Shown: piece by piece, positions 18,825-26,599 of the stretch | Layout of the letters: the number at the start of each line of letters is the position of its first letter | How positions within the stretch are numbered: position 1 is the stretch's first letter | Position numbers and translations under genes: made by a program | Assembly (NCBI GenBank): GCA_018970725.1 | Contig: JAGWVU010000020.1 | Span: 24,769 to 88,768, forward strand | Direction of reading: 5' to 3' | From: Verrucomicrobiota bacterium | Lineage (GTDB): Bacteria; Verrucomicrobiota; Verrucomicrobiia; Verrucomicrobiales; DEV007 | Length of the DNA: 64,000 nucleotides | Notes under the pieces: generated by a model | What the model saw: the letters and a program-made list of their open reading frames with translations, nothing else | Told to the model about the DNA's origin: nothing | Databases searched by the model: none

Positions 18825-19780
18825 TGTCCCCTGACGATCAAATCCACCGGCGTCTTCTCCACGGCTGCCGCTGTTTCCCCCCCCAAAATGCGCAACGCCG
18901 CTTCAATGCCATACACGGCCAACCGGTCCGCGTGCTGATCCGCCGTGGCCACCATGGCCCCGCTTTCGATCAAGGGTTGCACGGCCCCGATGTGGTCGAA
19001 CCCGGCCACCAACACCTTCCCCTCCGCGCCGGCCGCCCGGACCGCCTGAACCGCGCCCAGTGCCATGGAATCGTTGGCGCAGAGCAGCGCTTTGACCCCG
19101 GGATGCTCGCTCAGGATCGCCGCCGCAACCGTGTTGGCCTTGGCCATTTCCCAACTGCCGGACTGGGAGCTGACGATCGTCAGGCCGGCCGCCTTCATCG
19201 CGTCCTCAAACCCGGCCCGGCGCTGCATGGCATTGAAAGCCGTGGGCACACCTTCGATGATGGCCACCGGGTCACCCCGACCAAGCTTCGACGCCACCAC
19301 CTCCCCCACCAGACGGGCGCCTTCACGATTGTCCGGCCCCACGAAAGGCAGGGTCAGGCCCACCTCCGCCAACCCCTTTGCGTCCAGCTGGTTGTCGATG
19401 TTCACCACCACCACGCCGGCATCGCGGGCCCGCTTCAGCGCCGGAATCAGCGCCTTGGAATCCGCCGGAGCGATGACGATGGCGTCCGCGCCCCGGGAGA
19501 CCATTTGTTCCACCAGATTCACCTGCGCGGCCAGGTCGGTCTCATTGCGGATGCCGTTCACGATCAGCTCATAACTTTCCGGCCGCCTCGCGTGGTGCGC
19601 CTCCGCCCCGTCCGCCATCGTCTTGAAGAATTCGTTGGCCAACGACTTCATCACCAGGGCCACCACCGGTTTTTCCGCTTTCGCGGCGGGACCGGAGGGA
19701 GAACCTCCGCACGCGGCGAGGACAAAAGAGGCGGCGAGCCCGGCCGCACCGGGAATCCAGAGCTTCAGAGGAAACTGCAT
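18821..19780 (-). CDS. rbsB: Ribose-binding lipoprotein
   Basis: A 319-residue sugar-binding protein of the peripla_BP_4 type. The N-terminus has a hydrophobic stretch ending in the lipobox LAAC (SFVLAACGG), so it is probably a lipoprotein rather than a free periplasmic protein. Typical segments include VVALVMKSLANEFFKTM, DAIVIAPADSKAL and ALLCANDSMALGAVQA. It is the first gene of the operon, and the presumed operator lies 30 bases upstream of its start. Confidence 0.9.
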   Translation of the reverse strand: MQFPLKLWIPGAAGLAASFVLAACGGSPSGPAAKAEKPVVALVMKSLANEFFKTMADGAEAHHARRPESYELIVNGIRNETDLAAQVNLVEQMVSRGADAIVIAPADSKALIPALKRARDAGVVVVNIDNQLDAKGLAEVGLTLPFVGPDNREGARLVGEVVASKLGRGDPVAIIEGVPTAFNAMQRRAGFEDAMKAAGLTIVSSQSGSWEMAKANTVAAAILSEHPGVKALLCANDSMALGAVQAVRAAGAEGKVLVAGFDHIGAVQPLIESGAMVATADQHADRLAVYGIEAALRILGGETAAAVEKTPVDLIVRGQ

Positions 19781-19810
19781 CGTTTTATCGGGAATTTCCG
19801 CCCCCTACCC

Positions 19811-19830
19811 TTGCGCAAACGATTGCGCAA
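19811..19830. promoter_or_regulatory. LacI-family operator between rbsB and its regulator
   Basis: TTGCGCAAACGATTGCGCAA. The central 16 bases are palindromic around CG except for one mismatched pair, matching the classic AAnCGnTT core of LacI/PurR/RbsR operators. It is also a direct duplication of TTGCGCAA spaced by ACGA. It sits in the 68-base gap between the divergent rbsB and regulator genes, so binding could repress both. Confidence 0.75.
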
Positions 19831-19848
19831 GCATATTTTTCCGCGCCG

Positions 19849-20919
19849 ATGAACATCAGCGAACTGGCCGCCCGCCTCCAGCTCTCCCCCTCCACCGTCT
19901 CCCGCGTCCTCAGCGGCTCCGCGGCCAAATATCGCATCAGCCCCACCACGGCCAACCGCGTCCGCGAGGCGGCCGGTCGGTATGGCGTGGCCCCGGACCC
20001 GCTGGGAGCCAGCCTCCGGCGGGGAAAGCTCGGCATGGCCGGTTTCCTCGCCCCGGACATCACCAATCCCTTCTTCTCCGCCCTGGCCCGCTCCATCGAA
20101 CTGGAACTGCGCCAGCACGGCATCACCGTGCAGCTTTGCGATTCCGCCGAAAACCCGATGACCGAACTGGAGTTGCTGGAGCAGATGCGGAGCCGCCGCC
20201 TCGACGGTCTGATCCTCGCCCCGGTGGGCCGCGCCTCCCCCGCGCTGACTCAGGCCATCCAATCCGCCGGGCTGCCGCTGCTGTTGATCGACCGCATCCT
20301 GCCCGGCTTGGACGTCCCCACCGTCAGTCTCGACAACGCCGCTGCCGGGCGGCTTGCCGCCTCCCACCTCATTGCGACGGGTCACCGACGCATCGCCTGC
20401 CTGCGTGGTGACCACGAATCGCACACCGACCGCGAGCGGTTCCACGGAGTGGAGCGGACCCTTTTCGACGCGGACCTGCCGCTCAGGGCCGAATGGATCC
20501 AAGGCTCCGGCTATTCCCGGGAAGCGGGTTTGGAGGGCGCTCGGAAGCTTTTCCTGGCCCGTTCACGCCCGGACGCGGTCATCGCGCTCAGTGGCCAGGG
20601 CACCCTGGGCCTTCTGGAGGCGGCGCAAGAAGCCGGCCTGCGGATTCCCGATGACCTTTCCCTTGTGGCCTTTGACGAGCAACCTTGGTCCGCCTTCGTC
20701 GCGCCACCGCTCACCACCGTGGTCCAGCCCGTGGACGCGATGGCGAAACTGGCCGCGCGCACGCTCCTCCTACTCATGGAGGGACGGGCGGCGGAGCCGG
20801 ACCAAGGCGTCTTCCCGGCCCGCTTGCATCATCGGTCTTCCGTTATGCCGCGGCCGGCACCGGCATCGTGTGGCACAACTGACGTCTACGGAAATTCCGA
20901 TGGCGCCCCGGGTATTTGA
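19849..20919 (+). CDS. LacI-family transcriptional regulator (RbsR-like)
   Basis: 356 residues. The N-terminal helix-turn-helix (ISELAARLQLSPSTVSRVLSG) is standard for LacI proteins, and a short hinge follows (ANRVREAAGRYG). A periplasmic-binding-like effector domain spans from about residue 60 (AGFLAPDITNPFFSALARSIE) to about 335. It is divergent from the rbs operon, with an operator between them, so it probably represses rbsBACK in the absence of ribose and may control itself. Its last 34 bases overlap the 3' end of the minus-strand gene at 20886. Confidence 0.9.
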   Translation: MNISELAARLQLSPSTVSRVLSGSAAKYRISPTTANRVREAAGRYGVAPDPLGASLRRGKLGMAGFLAPDITNPFFSALARSIELELRQHGITVQLCDSAENPMTELELLEQMRSRRLDGLILAPVGRASPALTQAIQSAGLPLLLIDRILPGLDVPTVSLDNAAAGRLAASHLIATGHRRIACLRGDHESHTDRERFHGVERTLFDADLPLRAEWIQGSGYSREAGLEGARKLFLARSRPDAVIALSGQGTLGLLEAAQEAGLRIPDDLSLVAFDEQPWSAFVAPPLTTVVQPVDAMAKLAARTLLLLMEGRAAEPDQGVFPARLHHRSSVMPRPAPASCGTTDVYGNSDGAPGI

Positions 20920-21592
20920 AGCCAACCCTCCGGCCTCGTCTCAACAAGGATTTTTTGGATGGTTTGTCGTTCGCCCGGGGAAAGATGGGCAAATCCGGGA
21001 CGCTGGTCTTCCCCCTTGAGGACACGGTCCAGTTGGATGGAGACCTCGAGCCGCAAGAGTTGGGGCAAGGCGGCAAACGTTTTCGAGTAAATCATGTAGC
21101 TGCACCGGTATTTGAAGAGCCGGTTGAGCAGTTGAAAGTCTTTCAGCGAGCGTCCGTCCCCGGAAGCATGGCGATTCGCCCGGAACGCCTCCTGAAAAGC
21201 AGCGCTCCCGTCCACGCCGTCATCCTCCAGGGTGTATTCTCCGCAGAAAAACAGGTGGCGGACCAGCTTTTCCGCTTGGCTGTGGATGACCCTGGCGGCG
21301 GAGCCTGTGGGGATGTCTGTGACCGGTTCCCCGAAGGCCCTCTGCAAATCGCGCTGGCGGGCCAGGGCGTCACGGCAGGATTGACCCGCTGCGGTGTGCT
21401 CGAGTCCAGGCAAACGGTTTTTTGCTGCAGCCGTTTCCAGAACAGTGCCACCGGGTCTTGGGAGGATTTCCAGGGTTCGTCGACGGGAGCTTCGTGAACC
21501 GGTTCCCCGGCGGTGGCCAAAGCCAGTCCCGCCATCACAGTGCAGAACCATCCGGCCCATCCTGCGAGCCCGCGCACCGTCCCTGCCATCAT
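20886..21592 (-). pseudogene. Secreted protein gene broken by a frameshift (unknown family)
   Basis: The gene reads well only in two frames. From the ATG at 21592 a signal peptide (GWAGWFCTVMAGLALATAG) runs to LFWKRLQQK; after that, sensible sequence continues in the neighbouring frame (RLPGLEHTAAGQSCRDALARQ) to the stop at 20886. The switch falls at a run of six T on the plus strand (21418-21423), six A in the gene. One extra A would restore a 235-residue protein. Other features of the C-terminal half are FKYRCSYMIYSKTFAALP and HLSPGERQTIQKIL, which look conserved but belong to no named family I recognise. It may be a true mutation, an assembly error at a homopolymer, or slippage. Confidence 0.6.
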
Positions 21593-21686
21593 CGCAACAA
21601 TCTCGGCGCGAAAACCAAATCGGAAAGTCTCATGCTGTCGGTGGCTTGGCGGATTTTGCCCGACCCCGGCCTGAAGCCGCGGAACC

Positions 21687-22472
21687 TCATTCCACTTGCA
21701 GGTGCAGGTGATCATCGTGCCGGGCCGCCTGCATTTGCTGGAAACGGAGACGCGGATGAGAAATCTCGAGCCTTTCCTGCAGGTGAATCTCCAGCAGGAT
21801 TTTCTCCGTCCCCGGCTGCTTGAGCAAGGTCTTCAGCAGGTCCCGCGTCCGCTTCTCATCGAGCTTCCGATCCCGGTTCACCCCTTGGAGGAACGGCATA
21901 TCCCAGCGGAAAAGGGAGGGCTTCCCCTTGTAGGGGGCCGGTTCATCCGGTTTCGGGGGCTCGTAGACCCAATACCCCAGGGGCGAGGGCGAAAGGCTGT
22001 ATTTGCCTCCGCTGTGGTAACAGAACGAGAGGTCGATTTTCCGGCCGTCGGCATGGGAAAGGTGGGGCAGCAGGGGAAACTTCGGTCCGTAGGGGAAGCC
22101 ACCGTCCATGTAATGGATGTGGCTTCCGGGATATTTCTCCGCCATCTGCCGCGCCGTGGCGATGACCAGATCCCTGACCCGTGGCTTCACATAGTGGCGG
22201 TTCAACAGACAATAGAGCAGGGAACGCGGCGCCACCGGGGCCTCCGCCGAGGCGAAGAGCGGCATCGGCACCCGCCCGAAGAGGGCGGCCAACCCCGGAA
22301 CCAGAAGCAGGGTGATCGCGACGTAGGCCGCGCCCGATGACACGAACGCGAGCCATCGCCGCGCCTCGTCCGCGAACAAACGGTAACGGCAGACATGCCA
22401 GCAGACCAGCAGGATCAGCCCACCCACCTGACTCAAAACCGTCAACCCCACGAAGAGCAGGGTCCCCGCCAA
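21687..22472 (-). CDS. Membrane-anchored LAS-type metallopeptidase candidate (MepA-like)
   Basis: 261 residues. Two hydrophobic helices (about 3-25 and 45-68) anchor the protein, and the rest is probably periplasmic. The sequence PHLSHADGRKIDL carries H140 and D147 in the SHxxGxxxD pattern, and HLH lies four residues from the C-terminus (H255, H257). Together these are the zinc ligands of LAS peptidases; PHxSHxxGRxxD is closest to MepA, an endopeptidase that cuts peptidoglycan crosslinks. The N-terminal anchor is unlike MepA itself, which is soluble periplasmic. The assignment is by motif; a non-enzymatic homologue remains possible. Confidence 0.6.
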   Translation of the reverse strand: MAGTLLFVGLTVLSQVGGLILLVCWHVCRYRLFADEARRWLAFVSSGAAYVAITLLLVPGLAALFGRVPMPLFASAEAPVAPRSLLYCLLNRHYVKPRVRDLVIATARQMAEKYPGSHIHYMDGGFPYGPKFPLLPHLSHADGRKIDLSFCYHSGGKYSLSPSPLGYWVYEPPKPDEPAPYKGKPSLFRWDMPFLQGVNRDRKLDEKRTRDLLKTLLKQPGTEKILLEIHLQERLEISHPRLRFQQMQAARHDDHLHLQVE

Positions 22473-22628
22473 GAACTTGTGGAGACGCGAATCCGCCGGA
22501 AAAATGGAATCCCGTTTGATGTTTCCATCCTAGGCGCCGGACAACCCCAGCGTCAAGAAGAGACCGGCCCGGGCCTCCCGTGACGCGGCATTGACGTTCC
22601 CGCCTGGAACCGCTTACCATCCTTCCCC

Positions 22629-23597
22629 ATGATCCGGCTTCCGTTTCAACCCGCCCTCGCCATCTCGCTCGCCCTGTGGCTCGCCGCCTCCCCGGGCCGG
22701 GCCCAAACTCCCGCCCCGCCGGCGGAACCGGCCCTCCCCCCGACACTGGCCAACGTCTCCTACGGTTCCGATCCCAGCCAGGTCATCGACTTCTACCGCG
22801 CCCCGGCCTCCTCGCCCACCCCGCTCGTTATTTTCATCCACGGCGGCGGTTGGGTCAGCGGCACCAAATCCATCATCCCGCACCTCCAAACCTTACTCGA
22901 TGCCGGCATCTCCGTGGCTTCGGTCGAGTATCGCTTTCTCCAGAAGGCGATGGCCGCCGGCGTTCATCCGCCGGTCCGCTGGCCCCTGGGCGACGCCGCC
23001 CGGGCGGTGCAATTCATCCGCACCAAGGCCGGGGAATGGAACTTCGACAAAAAACGGATCGCCGCCTCGGGCGGTAGCGCCGGTGCCTGCAGCAGCCTCT
23101 GGCTGGCTTTTCACGACGACCTCGCGGTCCCCGGCAGCCCGGATCCGGTGAGCCGGGAATCGACCCGCCTCTTCACCGCCGCGGTCACCGGCGCACAAAC
23201 CTCTTTGGACCCCGCGCAACTCCAGCGCTGGACCCCGAACAGCCGCTACGGCGGGCACGCCTTCGGACTCTTCGATCCCGCGGATCTGAAAACCCGTGAT
23301 ACCCGGTTCGCCGAGTTTCTCGCCCGGCGCGATGCCCTGCTCCCGGAAATCCGCCAATATTCTCCGATCGAACACGTCACCGCGGACGATCCGGCGGTTT
23401 ATCTCCAGTATTCCGCGGCCCCGGCGATGGGGCAGGAACAGGCGGACCCCACCCACACGGCGAACTACGGCGTGGGTCTTCAGGAAGTTTGCCGCCGGGC
23501 CGGCACGGTTTGCCTCCTGCAATATCCCGGCGCGCAAGGAGTCGAAGACGCGGACGTCGCGGCCTACCTCATCCGCACGCTCAAAAGCGGACGGTGA
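22629..23597 (+). CDS. Exported alpha/beta-hydrolase (esterase/lipase family)
   Basis: 322 residues with a signal peptide (LALWLAASPGRAQ, cleavage near residue 26). The oxyanion-hole motif IHGGGWVSG and the nucleophile elbow GGSAGAC fit the hormone-sensitive-lipase/BD-FAE branch, which removes acetyl, acyl or feruloyl groups. In this family the Ser in GGSAG is the nucleophile. The His of the triad is not obvious near the C-terminus (QYPGAQGVEDADVAAYL), so activity should be treated with some doubt. It ends only 7 bases before the convergent gene at 23605. Confidence 0.75.
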   Translation: MIRLPFQPALAISLALWLAASPGRAQTPAPPAEPALPPTLANVSYGSDPSQVIDFYRAPASSPTPLVIFIHGGGWVSGTKSIIPHLQTLLDAGISVASVEYRFLQKAMAAGVHPPVRWPLGDAARAVQFIRTKAGEWNFDKKRIAASGGSAGACSSLWLAFHDDLAVPGSPDPVSRESTRLFTAAVTGAQTSLDPAQLQRWTPNSRYGGHAFGLFDPADLKTRDTRFAEFLARRDALLPEIRQYSPIEHVTADDPAVYLQYSAAPAMGQEQADPTHTANYGVGLQEVCRRAGTVCLLQYPGAQGVEDADVAAYLIRTLKSGR

Positions 23598-23604
23598 TCC
23601 CCGT

Positions 23605-24267
23605 TCAGACCACGTCCTGCAACCCCAGCCGCTCGATCAACTCCCGGGGCGGCCCCGGGTAGGGACCGGCCACCGGCACGTTTCCCACGTAACCGAGCTG
23701 TTTCCACGTGGCTGGGTGCGTGTAATACCCGCCGAGGCACAGCTGACGGAAGCGTTTGAAAAAGCGGGCTCCGGTCAGGAGATCCGGGGCCGCGGTCGCT
23801 TCATCGCAGATCAAATCGGCCATGACCTTCCGCTCCGGGGTTTCGATTTCGTCGAACGGTCTCCCGAAACGGCGGAAACTTTCCGTGTTGAGCCACGCCA
23901 AGCCGCCGCGGACAACCTCGCCCGCCTCGCGGTTTTCCTCGTAGGGGGCGCTGCACCATTCATCGATGAATCCGGGAACCCCGACCTCACTCGCCGCGGG
24001 CCCGAGCTCGTCCTTGGGAAGAATCAGATCGGCCAGCGCTCCGGTCGTCCTCAGTTCCTCGGGCGTGAATTGTTTTTCCCACGGAAATACCGCGGACTTG
24101 GTGAAATCCGGATCATGGACCGGGTGCCGGCCCGGGAGCGCGGGGGGAGCGGGTTCGGTTTCGCCCGGAGCCCCGGCGGCCGGGGCCACGGAACCGGCTG
24201 CGGCGGTTCCCGCGAGCCATCTCATGGCCTCGCGACGCGACAGGAAACCTTGTTCGGGAGGGTTCAT
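23605..24267 (-). CDS. Gluconate 2-dehydrogenase subunit 3 family protein
   Basis: 220 residues starting MNPPEQGFLSRREAMRWLAG, a twin-arginine signal. The mature part (FTPEELRTTGALADLILPKDE, then the RRFGRPFDEI region and the C-terminal GGYYTHPATWKQLGYVG) follows the small subunit of flavoprotein gluconate-type dehydrogenases. That subunit helps the GMC subunit reach the periplasm. It is the last gene of the minus-strand operon whose GMC subunit is at 24760. Its start overlaps the stop of the small membrane protein by ATGA. Confidence 0.85.
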   Translation of the reverse strand: MNPPEQGFLSRREAMRWLAGTAAAGSVAPAAGAPGETEPAPPALPGRHPVHDPDFTKSAVFPWEKQFTPEELRTTGALADLILPKDELGPAASEVGVPGFIDEWCSAPYEENREAGEVVRGGLAWLNTESFRRFGRPFDEIETPERKVMADLICDEATAAPDLLTGARFFKRFRQLCLGGYYTHPATWKQLGYVGNVPVAGPYPGPPRELIERLGLQDVV

Positions 24268-24743
24268 TCGGGAATCAGGATGACTTCGCGCACCGCAGGC
24301 GGCTTGCTCCATTTCCAGGCGAGCGCAACGCGGTGCAGGCAGAGGAGGGCAAACAGAGTGCCCCAGAACGGCTGCCAAAGATAGGTCAAACCGAGCGCCA
24401 GGCTGGTCCAGAGAAACCAGCGTTCCCGGCAGGTGCCCCGGACGAAGGCGAAAATGATCAGGGCTCCACCAACCAGCAGCATGCCATTGGCGACCGCCAG
24501 AGGATGCCCGGCCGCGGCAAAGAGCAGGGACTCGAGCCTGGCGTCCCGGGCCTCGGGTTTGATCTGTTCGAGGGCGTGGGCGACCTGATGGAGCCCGAAA
24601 GCCTTGACCGGCAGGGCGAAGGCGGCGAGCAAGGTTCCCAATATGGCGAGCACCGGCACCAACGAGGGACGCGCCGGCTTGCGGGGACGGCTCCGCCGGA
24701 AGGTGCGCGGCCGTCGCCGGCCTCTGGATCCAGGGGAAATCAT
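24264..24743 (-). CDS. Small membrane protein, function unknown
   Basis: 159 residues with a very basic N-terminus (about 25 residues rich in Arg, Pro and Lys) and three to four hydrophobic helices (about 28-48, 83-103, 110-140). No known domain is recognised. It is sandwiched between the GMC oxidoreductase (16 bases upstream) and the gluconate-dehydrogenase subunit (4-base overlap), so it may help anchor or supply electrons for that enzyme. This is inference from position only. Confidence 0.65.
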   Translation of the reverse strand: MISPGSRGRRRPRTFRRSRPRKPARPSLVPVLAILGTLLAAFALPVKAFGLHQVAHALEQIKPEARDARLESLLFAAAGHPLAVANGMLLVGGALIIFAFVRGTCRERWFLWTSLALGLTYLWQPFWGTLFALLCLHRVALAWKWSKPPAVREVILIPE

Positions 24744-24759
24744 GGGAGGGCGCGGGGCA

Positions 24760-26538
24760 TCAGAGGGTCCCTGTTTTCATCTTTTCCATCAGCCACTCGG
24801 TTCCCCGCCACGCCAGCGCGAGGATCGTCAGCGTGGGGTTCTTATCAGGATTGCCCGGAAGCACCGCCCCGTCCATCAGGAACAAGTTCTTCACATCCCA
24901 CGTCTGCCCATACGGGTTGGTGACACTATCCCCCGGCTTCGCCCCCATCCGGGCCGTACCCACTTCGTGAATGATCTCACCCGGCCGCTGGATGGCCTCG
25001 CGCCCGCTCCGGGGCGTCGCCTGACCTCCCATCGCACTGAGCAGCGCGGCAAACGTCTTCTGCATGTGCTCCGCCTGCCGGATCTCATGATCACTCCACT
25101 TCCAGTGAAACCTCAGGACGGGGATGCCCCACTGGTCCACCACGTGGGGATCCAACTCACAGTAACAGTCCGGGTTCGGAATCATCTCGCCCCGGCCGGA
25201 GAAGCTGAAGCTGGCTCCGTAATAACGCCGCGCCTCCTCCTTCAACCGGCTCCCGTAAACCCCCGGCGCCTTGGCATCCAGCATGCCGAAACTCCGCGTT
25301 GTGGGCATCTGGCGCCCGCCCCCCATCTCGATGTGATAGCCGCGCGGAAACCCGAGTTTTTCGTGTTCCCGCACCAACCACCACGGCGTGTAAACGTGCA
25401 ACCCGCCCGCCCCGTCCTCGTTGTAGGGCGGCAGATCTTCCAGCGCCGGGATGTGCGCGCCCAAACTCGTCCCCACGCTGTCCATCAGGTTCCGGCCCAC
25501 TTGTCCCGAGGAATTCGCCAACCCCGCACGGTCCTTGGACTGCGAATTCAAAAGGATCCGCGACGTCTCGCACGCACTCGCCGCCAGGATCACCACCTTC
25601 GCCTTGACCACCCGGTCCCTTCGCGTCGGCTTGTCAATGTAGTGCACCCCGGCGGCCCGCCCGTCCTTCCCCATCACCACCTCCCGCACCATGGCGTCGG
25701 TGATGATGTCCAGGTTCCCCGTCGCCAACGCCGGCGGGATCAGAACCGTGGTGCTCTGGAAGTTGGCCCGGATCGAACAACCCCGGACACAATGCGTCGC
25801 CCAAAAACAGGGAGCCCTCAGGCTCATGTCCCGCGCCATGATCTCCCGCGCCCTCGCGTTCCCCGGAAACAGTTCCCCGGCCAGCCTCGCCCCATCCAGC
25901 GGCTGGCTCAGGACCGCCCGGTGCGCCGCCACCACCGGCACCCCCAGTTTCTTGCCGGCTTTCCTCGCCATCAACTCGCCAATCCGCGGCTTCGGCGGCG
26001 GCAGCAACACGCCGGGCGAGGAGTCCGGCGCGTTTTCGATCCCGTTGTTCTCCCCGTAAACCCCGATCAGCTTTTCCACCCGGTCATACCACGGATGCAT
26101 CTCCTCGTAGGTCATCGGCCAGTCGACCCCCAGCCCGTCCCGCGAAGCACAACGGAAGTCGTGCGGACCGAAACGCAGGCTGATCCGCCCCCAGTGATTG
26201 GTGCGCCCCCCCAGCATCCGGGCCCGCCACCACCAGAACGCGCCCTCGCTGCCCGGCTTGTTCGTGTAGGGCTCACCCGCCACCTGCCAACCGCCCACCG
26301 TCGCGTCATAGTAACCGAAGAACCGATCCGGCGTCCGCTCCCCGCGCAAGGGAGCCTGCTCGGGGGTGTGGAACATCGGCGTCTCCACCGTGGGATCGTA
26401 ATTCCGACCGGCCTCGATCATCAGCACCTTGGCCCCGTTGAGGGCCAGAATCAGCGCCGCCATCCCGCCGCCGGCTCCGGAACCGACGACGATGGCATCG
26501 TATTGGGTCTGCGTTTTGCGATCGGTAAGAATCGGCAT
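24760..26538 (-). CDS. GMC-family oxidoreductase (FAD-dependent dehydrogenase)
   Basis: 592 residues. I use the ATG before PILTDRKTQTQYDAIVVG, because the FAD Rossmann fold (VVGSGAGGGMAALILALNG) begins 18 residues later; the further upstream frame adds nothing recognisable. The C-terminal substrate half ends with the conserved segment VGTARMG and NLFLMDGAVLPGNPDKNPTLT. Such enzymes oxidise sugars, alcohols or polyols. Paired with a gluconate-2-dehydrogenase subunit 3 it is expected to act in the periplasm, exported as a complex by that subunit's Tat signal. The substrate is unknown. Confidence 0.9.
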   Translation of the reverse strand: MPILTDRKTQTQYDAIVVGSGAGGGMAALILALNGAKVLMIEAGRNYDPTVETPMFHTPEQAPLRGERTPDRFFGYYDATVGGWQVAGEPYTNKPGSEGAFWWWRARMLGGRTNHWGRISLRFGPHDFRCASRDGLGVDWPMTYEEMHPWYDRVEKLIGVYGENNGIENAPDSSPGVLLPPPKPRIGELMARKAGKKLGVPVVAAHRAVLSQPLDGARLAGELFPGNARAREIMARDMSLRAPCFWATHCVRGCSIRANFQSTTVLIPPALATGNLDIITDAMVREVVMGKDGRAAGVHYIDKPTRRDRVVKAKVVILAASACETSRILLNSQSKDRAGLANSSGQVGRNLMDSVGTSLGAHIPALEDLPPYNEDGAGGLHVYTPWWLVREHEKLGFPRGYHIEMGGGRQMPTTRSFGMLDAKAPGVYGSRLKEEARRYYGASFSFSGRGEMIPNPDCYCELDPHVVDQWGIPVLRFHWKWSDHEIRQAEHMQKTFAALLSAMGGQATPRSGREAIQRPGEIIHEVGTARMGAKPGDSVTNPYGQTWDVKNLFLMDGAVLPGNPDKNPTLTILALAWRGTEWLMEKMKTGTL

Positions 26539-26599
26539 GATCAGCTCAGAGTCTCGCCGGAATTCCCCTTCCGGCGCAAGTCGAAAGAACACCCGGACC

